From: Dolosigranulum pigrum ATCC 51524
GTDB taxonomy: Bacteria; Bacillota; Bacilli; Lactobacillales; Carnobacteriaceae_A
Reading direction: 5' to 3'
Assembly: GCF_000245815.1 (NCBI RefSeq)
Contig: NZ_JH601103.1
Span: forward strand, 411,796-475,795
Length of the DNA stretch: 64,000 nucleotides
Part shown: positions 52,449-61,159 of the stretch, piece after piece
Position numbering within the stretch: position 1 is the first letter of the stretch
Layout of the letters: each line of letters opens with the position of its first letter
Made by a program: the position numbers and the translations under genes
The notes under the pieces: generated by a model
Databases searched by the model: none
What the model was told of the DNA's origin: nothing
The model's input: only the letters and a program-made list of their open reading frames with translations

Positions 52449-53022
52449 ATAATCTCTCCTGCTCTATATATAATCTTGACACCTCAATATCTTGAAAAAT
52501 ATCACTGTGACTCACAAAAATTACTATTGTATTTAGGTCCACTAATTTCTGAAAGCTCTCTCTAATAATGGTCAATGAAGACTTATCTATACCACTTAGT
52601 GTTTCATCTAAAATTACCAAATCCCAGTATTGATACTGAAATAATAAAGTACATCCCACTTTCAACTGCATCCCCAAAGATGCATCACTTGCTAAAGTTG
52701 CTAACTGCTCCCCACGGTACAATTTCTGAATGAACTCTTTATCTGGTGTTAATTGATGAAAGTGATGTAGCAAGTTAATATTATCTTCAATCGTCAAAAA
52801 TGGATAAACAATAGGTACTTCTGAGAGATACAATACATTGATATCTTTATTCTCGATTATATGAGGCGATTCTACTCCAGCTAAAGAAGTTAAAAAAACA
52901 CTCTTCCCTGCGCCATTTTCGCCAATCAATTGATAAATATTAGGTCTAAGAATTAAGTTAGGAATCTGACAAGAAAAATTACCTCTAGAAATTACATTTT
53001 CCTGTACATGTAGATCAGTCAT
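52429..53022 (-). CDS. Short ABC transporter ATP-binding protein
   Basis: 197 residues from ATG 53022 behind AAGGAG. The open frame to 53067 overlaps the permease gene. Walker A GENGAGKSV has Val where Thr/Ser is usual after the Ser. The signature is unusual (ASLGMQLKVGCTLLF). Walker B LVILDETLSG has Thr instead of Pro, and the switch His is in FVSHSDIF. It is a compact, diverged ATPase. It may work with the 372- and 164-residue membrane proteins. Confidence 0.8.
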   Translation of the reverse strand: MTDLHVQENVISRGNFSCQIPNLILRPNIYQLIGENGAGKSVFLTSLAGVESPHIIENKDINVLYLSEVPIVYPFLTIEDNINLLHHFHQLTPDKEFIQKLYRGEQLATLASDASLGMQLKVGCTLLFQYQYWDLVILDETLSGIDKSSLTIIRESFQKLVDLNTIVIFVSHSDIFQDIEVSRLYIEQERLYESLER

Positions 53023-53045
53023 AAATTCACTCCTTCCAAAATATT

Positions 53046-54164
53046 TTACACATAGTGACTTATCCATATTGCTAGTATAATCAGTATACTTGTGAGAAAT
53101 TGGAAAAATATTTGTCCACTACGACTCTTTACTTTAAATAGACGTTCTTGCAAATAATAATATTCAACCGCACAAATTGCTTGTACGACCAATATTATCC
53201 CTCCTACCAATAATTGTCCTAGAAGTATACTTACAATAATTGTCATCAACATGAATGGGATTGTCGTATAATAAATATCTGAATATCTAAACCGTCTGAT
53301 AAACGGTGCTTTAGATAACTTATAAAAATAATACGGCTTAATAGCTTGCGCCATCATATTTAATTTATAATCTAACAACAGTTCATGTCGTAAAACTTGA
53401 TGCATAATAATTAAAAAAAGATAAATAGAATTTCCCGTTATTACAGTCACACCTATGACTACAACCATACTCCATAATTTTTCAGCAATTTCTTGTGGTG
53501 GAAGATGAAGAATATATTTAATAACCATACTTTTTGTACGAACAGTACTTCTCTTCTGGTAATCATTGATATCGTAAATGGAAAATAATCTAGTTACGTT
53601 CACAAACATATAAGTAATTAAAAAACAGGAGATCCCTACGAATAAGCTTGATAGATACACATCATTGAAAATATTTGCTACTATCATCATAACAATAATA
53701 AAACCACTGATTAGATGTTTATACAATACATGCGATATAAATATATGAAACATATAGAGAATATTGCCGACTATGACTAAAAGTTGTAATGTGAATAACG
53801 GCAAATTACTGCTAACCATCAATAAAACTAATATAGATAAAGCTGGAAAATAAACAATTACTGGATTATAAGCAAATAAATTAAATAACATATATTTCCA
53901 CAATACACGATTAGATGTTTTGAAATGATTTACTGTATGACTATAGAACATTTCAGAAATAAGAGGCGCATTATATTGAGTTATTAGCACAAACACTAAA
54001 AAAGAAATAGAAACAGATAATCTGCCACCAATAAATGAATACATCAAATAAACACTCATCGATAATAGCAATCCTACAGACAAATGAATGATTACTTCAT
54101 TGTCTTTCCACCATTTGGGATAATTTAATCGTGCTAGCTTATAAATCTGTTGTAACTCTTTCAT
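53046..54164 (-). CDS. ABC-type membrane permease, 372 residues
   Basis: About ten hydrophobic segments, no catalytic motifs. Starts ELQQIYKLARLNYPKWWKDN, then spans. Overlaps the ATPase frame. Family unclear. An ABC exporter permease by context. Confidence 0.68.
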   Translation of the reverse strand: MKELQQIYKLARLNYPKWWKDNEVIIHLSVGLLLSMSVYLMYSFIGGRLSVSISFLVFVLITQYNAPLISEMFYSHTVNHFKTSNRVLWKYMLFNLFAYNPVIVYFPALSILVLLMVSSNLPLFTLQLLVIVGNILYMFHIFISHVLYKHLISGFIIVMMIVANIFNDVYLSSLFVGISCFLITYMFVNVTRLFSIYDINDYQKRSTVRTKSMVIKYILHLPPQEIAEKLWSMVVVIGVTVITGNSIYLFLIIMHQVLRHELLLDYKLNMMAQAIKPYYFYKLSKAPFIRRFRYSDIYYTTIPFMLMTIIVSILLGQLLVGGIILVVQAICAVEYYYLQERLFKVKSRSGQIFFQFLTSILIILAIWISHYV

Positions 54165-54248
54165 AAGGCTCCTCCTTTCTTTTTATTTTACCACGCTGCA
54201 ATAAATAATTATAAGCCATAGTATCTGTGCGAAAATGAATTTATATCA

Positions 54249-54416
54249 CTAATCATTGTGTTTTTGTTCCCGAACTAGCATTATTGCTAATAAATTCAAA
54301 GCTATTATAAACATTAAGATTTTTTCTAGTTCATAAAATTCAGGCCACATATAGCTAACCACTGCAAGCACAAATAATAAAGAAAAAAATGTAATATATA
54401 ATATATTTTTTTTCAT
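54249..54416 (-). CDS. Small membrane protein (55 residues)
   Basis: Start at ATG 54416 behind AAAGGA. Two hydrophobic segments and a basic tail (REQKHND). First gene of the ABC unit. No family recognised. The following 54435-54850 is AT-rich and shows nothing I can support. Confidence 0.5.
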   Translation of the reverse strand: MKKNILYITFFSLLFVLAVVSYMWPEFYELEKILMFIIALNLLAIMLVREQKHND

Positions 54417-54876
54417 CCCTGTCATTCCTTTCACAAAAACACTTTTTTTGCTTTATTCTAAAAAATCACTAATATTACTCTAGAATTTGCAACCAACTCC
54501 CTGATTATTTTTATTACTGAAACAATCAAATCTTCATTCCATAAATATTTTAACTATATTCTCTGTTTATTCTAATGCTTGTTGATGCAATTTTTCAATT
54601 GTTTCCCCACTACCGTTTTATTTCACAAATTTTCTCTAGACATCTTGATCCTCTACCTATCTAATAAATGCGTTACCAAATAATAGCATGATTTCCACTC
54701 TTAAAACAAAAACTTCCTAAATGATTAACTTATTTGCCTAAACGGTTTTCTAAATAAAAAAAATTCTAGATAATTTATTTTCTATTACTGTTCTCTTGTC
54801 CTGTATATATTTTCTAAGTAAAAACGACTCACAGACTCATTGAAATCTGCTATAATAATAAAAAAGGAGGCGTTAA

Positions 54877-55263
54877 ATGGAGAAGATAATGAGCAAGATT
54901 TTATCAATTAGTACGTTATTTCAAAGTGTCGAAGTTCATGGAAACATTCCCCATGAGAGTTATGAGCATCGTATTGTACTTCTTTGCGTTGATGAAGATA
55001 TCTCTGATCCCCAACTATATCAAAAAATTTACGATACACTGGAAGAAGAATCTTATGAAACGGCTGATGGAGTGATTGTTCAGTGGCGACTCCAGAAAAT
55101 TTTAGATATATTTGAACTCATTGATGCATTACCGGTGCAATCCACTGATTTTCCCATTGAAGTTTACAGTCGTTATTTCTTCGATGACGGAACATTGCAA
55201 GATGTTTTAGATAAATATTTTTCTGATTTCGTCTGGGAAGACAACTATTTAAACAATATTTAA
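54877..55263 (+). CDS. Soluble acidic protein of unknown function
   Basis: 128 residues, AAAAAGGAGG upstream and a TATAAT box at about 54851. Contains ESYEHRIVLLCVDEDISDPQ and an Asp/Glu-rich C-terminus. It vaguely recalls DUF4288-like proteins, but I cannot confirm that. Right-most gene before the housekeeping block. Confidence 0.65.
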   Translation: MEKIMSKILSISTLFQSVEVHGNIPHESYEHRIVLLCVDEDISDPQLYQKIYDTLEEESYETADGVIVQWRLQKILDIFELIDALPVQSTDFPIEVYSRYFFDDGTLQDVLDKYFSDFVWEDNYLNNI

Positions 55264-55280
55264 AATGTTTAAATATACAC

Positions 55281-55332
55281 TACTAAAAGCGCTGCTCCTG
55301 AACTACTCAGGAGCAACACTTTTAGTTTTTTT
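55281..55332. terminator. Bidirectional terminator
   Basis: GCTCCTGA pairs with TCAGGAGC, flanked by AAAAG and CTTTT arms, between convergent genes. Confidence 0.88.
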
Positions 55333-55334
55333 AT

Positions 55335-56438
55335 TTAGTCATGATATCCCTTGTGATCTAGCGATTTCTGATTGGTTACTAATTTAGCAAAGATCATGCG
55401 GCCAGAATTGGTCTGCAGGGAGCTGGTAACAACGACATGTTGGCTACTGCCGATGTGTCGTTGGCCGCCTTCAACGACGACCATCGTGCCATCATCAAGA
55501 TAGGCCACACCTTGATCATGTTCGGTTCCTTTTTTGACAATATTGACTTTCATCTGTTCGCCTGGAATGACAGCTGGTTGCATAACGCTGGCCAATTCAT
55601 TAACATTTAGGACTTTGACATTTTGGAATTGGGCAACTTTGTTCAAGTTGAAGTCGTTAGTGATCACGACACCGTGTAATTCCTTCGCTAAGTGAAGTAG
55701 CTTCAAGTCAACTTCTTCGGTCTCATGCAAGTCTTGGTCGTTCATCTCTACTTGGATCGCTTCATCACTCTGGAGTTCGTTCAAGATATCCAAGCCGCGA
55801 CGCCCACGCGTACGCTTCAAGCTATCCGCAGAATCGGCAATATGTTGCAATTCACGTAAGACGTGCTTGCTGACGACTAATGTTCCTTCCATGAAACCCG
55901 TACGGACCACATCGAGAATCCGACCATCAATAATCGTACTTGTATCTAATATCTTGTACTTATAGAACCCCTCTGCGACTTCTTTGTCCACGATATTGGT
56001 ATGTTCTTGTTGGCTACGGAAGATGGCGGTCAATTCCCGGTGACGGCTACTTCCGACATAGAAGCCCAAGTATCCCAGCAAGGCGGCGATCACGAAGGGC
56101 AAGTAGTTGCTAATAATAGGAATATTGAATGATTGCAGTGAGAAGCTAATCAACCATGAAATGATCAGTCCGAACACCAGCCCAATGCTCCCAAATAATA
56201 AATAAGATAATTGCAGTTTCGAAAATATATGGGTAACTTTATTCAAGCTGCGTTCGATTGGTTTATGGGTGAATAATCCCGCCAAATAGCCAATCACACC
56301 GCCGAGAATCGCTCCAATCCAATCAAATGTAATCGGAATTTTAAACGGCAACGTCACGAATTGCATAATTTCTGGTAAGGTATTGTACCCGATACTACCT
56401 AGGACAAAAACCCAGATCATAATAATAATTTTACTCAT
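55335..56438 (-). CDS. yacL: PIN/TRAM-domain membrane protein YacL
   Basis: 367 residues. Four N-terminal membrane spans, then a PIN ribonuclease-like domain (KILDTSTIIDGRILDV, ELQHIADS, VITNDFNLNKVA supply the acidic site) and a C-terminal TRAM domain. It follows radA as in many Firmicutes. In related genomes gltX comes next. Here the island intervenes. Confidence 0.93.
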   Translation of the reverse strand: MSKIIIMIWVFVLGSIGYNTLPEIMQFVTLPFKIPITFDWIGAILGGVIGYLAGLFTHKPIERSLNKVTHIFSKLQLSYLLFGSIGLVFGLIISWLISFSLQSFNIPIISNYLPFVIAALLGYLGFYVGSSRHRELTAIFRSQQEHTNIVDKEVAEGFYKYKILDTSTIIDGRILDVVRTGFMEGTLVVSKHVLRELQHIADSADSLKRTRGRRGLDILNELQSDEAIQVEMNDQDLHETEEVDLKLLHLAKELHGVVITNDFNLNKVAQFQNVKVLNVNELASVMQPAVIPGEQMKVNIVKKGTEHDQGVAYLDDGTMVVVEGGQRHIGSSQHVVVTSSLQTNSGRMIFAKLVTNQKSLDHKGYHD

Positions 56439-56484
56439 AACATCCTCCTTTTTATTTTTCTGTTACATTATTACGTGCAAACGA

Positions 56485-57861
56485 TTAGTTAAATGTTCGC
56501 TTCATTACTTCTGAGACAGTGGTACAGCCGATGACTTCGATACCGTCAGGATGCGTCCAGCCGTCTATATTATTCTTGGGAATAAAGACACGTTTGAAGC
56601 CTAACTTAGCCGCTTCCGTAGCCCGTGCTTCAATTTTAGAGACCCGTCGAATTTCGCCAGTTAAGCCAATCTCTCCGATAAAGCAGTCCGTGGCTTGGGT
56701 TTCTTTTTCCTTATAGCTGGAGACGATGCTCATCGCGATACTTAAGTCAATCGCCGGCTCATCTAACTTCACTCCACCTGCTGCCTTCAAGTAGGCATCA
56801 TAATTTTGTAATAAAAGCCCTGCTCGCTTCTCCAATACAGCCATGATTAAGGAGACGCGCGAGTAATCCAGGCCGCTTGCTGTTCGCTTGGCATGACCAA
56901 AGGCAGTCGGGGCAATGAGCGACTGAATCTCTACTAAAATCGGACGCGTTCCCTCCATTGCAGCGACAACGGCTGAGCCATTCGTCCCCGCCAGCCGCTC
57001 TTCTAAGAATAGCTGACTCGGATTATGCACTTCTTTTAGTCCATCTTCATTCATCTCGAAGATACCAATTTCGTTAGTCGAACCGAACCGATTCTTCACG
57101 GCGCGCAAGACTCGGAACGTATGATGTTGTTCCCCTTCGAAGTAAAGCACGGTATCCACCATATGCTCTAACATACGTGGCCCCGCAATCGAGCCTTCCT
57201 TCGTTACGTGACCGACAATGAAGATCCCGATATCATTCGTCTTCGCGAGCTGCATCAAGGTGGCTGTCGATTCACGCACTTGCGATACACTACCGGATGC
57301 ACTATCAATATTTGGATGGTGCATCGTCTGAATCGAATCCACAATAACAAAGTCCGGTCGCAACTTCTGAATCGCATCTTGAATATAACTCAAATCGGTC
57401 TCCGCATATAAGTAAAAGTTCGCCCCGACAACTTCTAAGCGTTCCGCTCGCATCTTAATTTGACTAGCACTCTCTTCCCCCGAAACGTAGAGCACCTTCG
57501 CCCCTTGATTATTCAAGAAAGCTGAGATCTGAAGCAACAGGGTGGACTTCCCAATGCCGGGATCTCCTCCGATCAAGACAAGTGATCCCGGGACAATCCC
57601 GCCTCCCAGCACACGGTTGAACTCACTGAAAGGGACTGTCACACGATCTTCACGCTCTACTTCTACCTCTGTAATTAAGGTCGGTGTCGCTCTCTCCCCC
57701 GTTAAGGAGACCCTTTTGCGGTTATCTTTTTGGTCTTCGTCCGCTGCTTTTGGCGCTTCTACGAAGGAATCCCACGCCCCGCAAGATGGACATCTTCCCA
57801 AATACTTCGGAGATTCAATCCCACACTCGTTGCACATGAAATTTACTTTTTTCTTCGCCAT
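56485..57861 (-). CDS. radA: DNA repair protein RadA
   Basis: 458 residues. N-terminal zinc finger CNECG...CPSCG, RecA-like core with Walker A GGDPGIGKSTLL, the RadA-specific KNRFG motif, and a C-terminal Lon-like domain (KLDEPAIDLSIAMSIVSSYK). It promotes branch migration in recombination. Downstream of dut. Confidence 0.96.
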   Translation of the reverse strand: MAKKKVNFMCNECGIESPKYLGRCPSCGAWDSFVEAPKAADEDQKDNRKRVSLTGERATPTLITEVEVEREDRVTVPFSEFNRVLGGGIVPGSLVLIGGDPGIGKSTLLLQISAFLNNQGAKVLYVSGEESASQIKMRAERLEVVGANFYLYAETDLSYIQDAIQKLRPDFVIVDSIQTMHHPNIDSASGSVSQVRESTATLMQLAKTNDIGIFIVGHVTKEGSIAGPRMLEHMVDTVLYFEGEQHHTFRVLRAVKNRFGSTNEIGIFEMNEDGLKEVHNPSQLFLEERLAGTNGSAVVAAMEGTRPILVEIQSLIAPTAFGHAKRTASGLDYSRVSLIMAVLEKRAGLLLQNYDAYLKAAGGVKLDEPAIDLSIAMSIVSSYKEKETQATDCFIGEIGLTGEIRRVSKIEARATEAAKLGFKRVFIPKNNIDGWTHPDGIEVIGCTTVSEVMKRTFN

Positions 57862-57913
57862 GAATTTATGCTCCTTTCAGTTAGTCTACTCCCTGCCGAT
57901 TATCAGCGCTGAT

Positions 57914-58450
57914 TTATCGTCCGCTTGAGCCGAAGCCGCCACTCCGTCGATTCAGTTCTGCTCCTTGTTCATCCGAGACAGTCTTATACGGTGTGAAGAT
58001 TCCTTGCGCAATGCGGTCGCCCTTCTTCACTGTATAGTCTGTTCGTCCGTAATTGATCAGTTGGACAAAAATTTCGCCTTCATTGCTTTCATTACCATAA
58101 TAATCTGCATCGATAACACCGATTCCGTTCGGTAACACTAAGCCGCGCTTCATCGGGTTACTGGAGCGATTCGCCAACAATAGATATTCATCATCTGGCA
58201 TGAAGGCTTTCACCCCTGTTGGAACGAGAACTGAGCCAAGATGGTCCTGACTAGCTAATGGTAGCTCCCCTGCGACTTGTGCGGCTGACACATCATCGAC
58301 AGCTAAGAGAGCCTTCCAAATTGTTGGAATGACCGTATCTTCTGCTGCTTCGATATCATATCCTGCTGAAGCAGTGGTTGCCCGTTTCGGTAAGTTAATT
58401 CCCTCGTCTTGATAGCGACTAACGACTTCAAATCCACGTTTTTTTGTCAT
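57914..58450 (-). CDS. dut: dUTP diphosphatase
   Basis: 178 residues. Removes dUTP and supplies dUMP. Motifs: AGYDIEAAED, NRSSNPMKRGLVLPNG, GVIDADYYGNE with the catalytic Asp, GDRIAQGIF and the C-terminal RRSGGFGSSGR arm that closes the site. An insertion of ~30 residues between motifs 1 and 2 is longer than in the minimal trimeric enzyme, as seen in some Firmicutes. Confidence 0.95.
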   Translation of the reverse strand: MTKKRGFEVVSRYQDEGINLPKRATTASAGYDIEAAEDTVIPTIWKALLAVDDVSAAQVAGELPLASQDHLGSVLVPTGVKAFMPDDEYLLLANRSSNPMKRGLVLPNGIGVIDADYYGNESNEGEIFVQLINYGRTDYTVKKGDRIAQGIFTPYKTVSDEQGAELNRRSGGFGSSGR

Positions 58451-58521
58451 GGTATCATTCCTTTATTTCATTTTGTGTTCGTTTATTTCTCTACTAGATT
58501 GGCACTCTATATATGTAGAAA

Positions 58522-58557
58522 AGCTGAGGAATAATCCCTCAGCCTCCTATTTTACCG
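58522..58557 (-). terminator. Terminator after the sugar ATPase gene
   Basis: GCTGAGG pairs with CCTCAGC, followed by Ts on the minus strand. Confidence 0.78.
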
Positions 58558-58586
58558 TGAAAAATATGTGGGTTCAACTATTGCGA

Positions 58587-59696
58587 TTACTTGATGACTT
58601 TCTCTGTCTCTGGATCGAAGAAGTGTCCTTTTGATAACTCGAAGGCCACCGTCATCTTGTCACCCGCTTGAATTTCTTCACGCGCATCCACACGTGCAAT
58701 AAATTCTTTATCTGCGATGTTACAGTAGACCATCGTTTCAGCCCCAAGTAACTCCGCAACTGATACATCAATGTCTACCGTCGCTTCTGGTAAAGCATCA
58801 ATTACCACTTGATCGCTCTTAATATCTTCTGGACGAATACCGAAGATTAATTCATCTCCATCATTGTAGCCGCGTTCTTTCAATAACTTGAGCTTACCAT
58901 CTGGAATCTGGATATCAATTCCACCACCTTGTTCAACGATGCGGTTTCCTTTTAAGTTAACGTTGAAGAAGTTCATAGCAGGTGAGCCGATGAATCCACC
59001 GACGAAGACATTCACTGGATGGTCATAGACTTCTTTCGGTGAACCAACTTGTTGAATAAATCCATCGTTCAAGATAACAATTCGGTCGGCCATTGTCATC
59101 GCTTCTGTTTGGTCGTGGGTAACGTAGATAGAAGTGGTCTCTAATTGACGGTGCAACTTCGCAATCTCAGCACGCATCGCCACACGCAACTTAGCATCCA
59201 AGTTAGAAAGTGGCTCATCCATTAAGAAGACTTTGGCATCTCGGACAATCGCACGTCCCAAGGCAACACGTTGGCGCTGACCTCCTGATAGAGCAGCTGG
59301 TTTACGGTCCAATAATTTGCTAAGACCGAGAATTTCAGCCGCTTCTTCTACACGACGTTTAATTTCTTGTTTATCGAATTTACGCAATTTTAACCCGAAG
59401 CCCATGTTATCAAAAACAGTCATGTGTGGGTAAAGCGCGTAGTTCTGGAATACCATCGCAATATCACGATCTTTTGGTGCCACGTTGTTGACGAGTTCGT
59501 CTCCGATGTAGAGTTCTCCACTTGTGATTTCTTCCAGTCCAGCAATCATACGAAGTGTTGTAGATTTACCACAACCAGATGGTCCAACGAAAACGATAAA
59601 CTCACGATCTTTAATATCTAAGTTGAATTCTTGCAATGAATACGCATCGTTTCCTTCGTATTTTTTGTACATGTCGTTAATTTTAATACCAACCAT
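58587..59696 (-). CDS. MsmK/UgpC-type sugar ABC ATPase
   Basis: 369 residues. Walker A GPSGCGKSTTLRM, signature LSGGQRQRVALGRAI, Walker B VFLMDEPLSNLDAKLR, switch His in YVTHDQTEA. The C-terminal TOBE-like regulatory domain (from ~240) is that of MalK/UgpC ATPases. It stands alone without permease genes, as the shared MsmK ATPase does, which serves several CUT1 sugar importers. Which sugars cannot be told. Confidence 0.93.
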   Translation of the reverse strand: MVGIKINDMYKKYEGNDAYSLQEFNLDIKDREFIVFVGPSGCGKSTTLRMIAGLEEITSGELYIGDELVNNVAPKDRDIAMVFQNYALYPHMTVFDNMGFGLKLRKFDKQEIKRRVEEAAEILGLSKLLDRKPAALSGGQRQRVALGRAIVRDAKVFLMDEPLSNLDAKLRVAMRAEIAKLHRQLETTSIYVTHDQTEAMTMADRIVILNDGFIQQVGSPKEVYDHPVNVFVGGFIGSPAMNFFNVNLKGNRIVEQGGGIDIQIPDGKLKLLKERGYNDGDELIFGIRPEDIKSDQVVIDALPEATVDIDVSVAELLGAETMVYCNIADKEFIARVDAREEIQAGDKMTVAFELSKGHFFDPETEKVIK

Positions 59697-59973
59697 TGTA
59701 TCATTCCTTTAATTATATTTCTACCGGGCACTGCCAGCAGTTGCTCTCTTACTTCTCTTATAGTATATCAACTAACCGTTTTCAATACTATGTCATTTTG
59801 CATGAAAACGATTGTACACTTTTCCTAAACGCTGAGATAATCTGTTCATTCTGCCTAAAATATACTGGACAGTCCGTTAGTATTTACGAATCAGCTTTTT
59901 CATAGTACAATGAACGGTGTAAAGCTATTAATTCTTGTCACTAAAAGACCATAAAGAATAAAGGAGACTAACA

Positions 59974-60285
59974 ATGCAATTAACAATTACAGAGACAGCA
60001 CGCCAATGGTTCGAAGAGTCTTATCCATTAGAAGAGGGCGAGAGCATTCGCTTCTTCGGTAAGTTATACGGCAAAACGGATGTCCACGATGGGTTCTCAG
60101 TCGGGATGAAGATAGATAATCCCGCTGAACACGACTTGTTAGCGAAACTAGAAGAGAACGGCCGTACTTACTTTGCGTCTAAAGATGACGACTGGTTCTT
60201 CGCCCGATATGACTTAGAAGTTGACTTCGATACTGAACGCGAAGCCCCAATCTACAACTTCACCGAAAGAGAAACTGACGCCTAG
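59974..60285 (+). CDS. HesB/IscA-like (YneR-type) protein
   Basis: 103 residues, AAAGGAG upstream. Begins MQLTITETARQWFEESYPL like HesB-fold proteins, but it has none of the cysteines that bind Fe-S in IscA. This is the cysteine-free subgroup common in Firmicutes. Function unknown. Confidence 0.82.
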   Translation: MQLTITETARQWFEESYPLEEGESIRFFGKLYGKTDVHDGFSVGMKIDNPAEHDLLAKLEENGRTYFASKDDDWFFARYDLEVDFDTEREAPIYNFTERETDA

Positions 60286-60336
60286 TTCATCTGATACAGT
60301 TCTTCAATGTGAACAATATTGTCCGTTAAAGATAAC

Positions 60337-60404
60337 TAAAAAAACCTCACCCTATATAGTGCTCTCTCATCTCAATGGCACTACAAAAACGGGTGAAGTT
60401 TTTT
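60337..60404. terminator. Terminator between convergent genes
   Basis: AAAACCTCACCC pairs with GGGTGAAGTTTTTT, with an inner TAGTGC/GCACTA stem. Confidence 0.78.
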
Positions 60405-60405
60405 T

Positions 60406-61134
60406 CTATATAGTAGGTAACATGGCAATTAAGGCATTCAATCCATATGCTGGCCCTTCTTGACGTGCTGAATGGAGTGTAGGATCTGTAACGGTTGACG
60501 CTCGACAAATATCAAGCTGGCTCGACTGAAACCCTAACTGGCGCAAAATAGCGACATTAGCATCCACCATACTTAAGCGGTACTTATCTCCTTGGGGCTG
60601 AAAATATTGCTCACGACTCCCCACTGAAGCAAATGCGTCGTAAACTTCTGGACCGACTTCATAATGCGCTTGATCAATAGATGGACCAACGTAGACTAAT
60701 ATATCAGATAATACACAACCGAAGTCACGTGTCATCCGTTCTACCGCATTCGCTGCAATGTGCTGAACTGTGCCACGCCAGCCAGAATGCACACAAGCCA
60801 GTACCTGCTTCACCGGGTCATAGAAGACAAGCGGTGTACAGTCAGCGAACTTAATCATCAGTGCCACACCGGGTTTGTCCGTTATTAATCCATCTGTCTC
60901 TGAAAACTGCCGACCAATAATGAATGACTCTCCACTCATCCCATCGGCATAAGCAATCTGATTCCCATGACATTGTTCACCCGAATAGATCATATCAGGT
61001 AATTCGCCGAGCACTGCCAATGCCCGTCTAACATCTCTGGCCAAGTGCTCCTGTTGTGTCTGATATCTAAAGTTATACGGTCGCCCGAAGACTTGATGAG
61101 TCACTCCGGCCTGCGATAATAAGCTTGATTTCAT
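60406..61134 (-). CDS. PgeF/YfiH-type laccase-domain protein
   Basis: 242 residues. The zinc/copper ligands are visible: His of GEQCHGNQIAY, Cys of FADCTPLVFYD and His of VHSGWRGTVQ. Known members correct mis-made peptidoglycan precursors (UDP-MurNAc-L-Ser) or act as purine nucleoside phosphorylases. Which activity applies is not decided by sequence. Located 25 bases after sbcC. Confidence 0.92.
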   Translation of the reverse strand: MKSSLLSQAGVTHQVFGRPYNFRYQTQQEHLARDVRRALAVLGELPDMIYSGEQCHGNQIAYADGMSGESFIIGRQFSETDGLITDKPGVALMIKFADCTPLVFYDPVKQVLACVHSGWRGTVQHIAANAVERMTRDFGCVLSDILVYVGPSIDQAHYEVGPEVYDAFASVGSREQYFQPQGDKYRLSMVDANVAILRQLGFQSSQLDICRASTVTDPTLHSARQEGPAYGLNALIAMLPTI

Positions 61135-61159
61135 AACTTCCTCCTTAGGTCTCTTGTCG

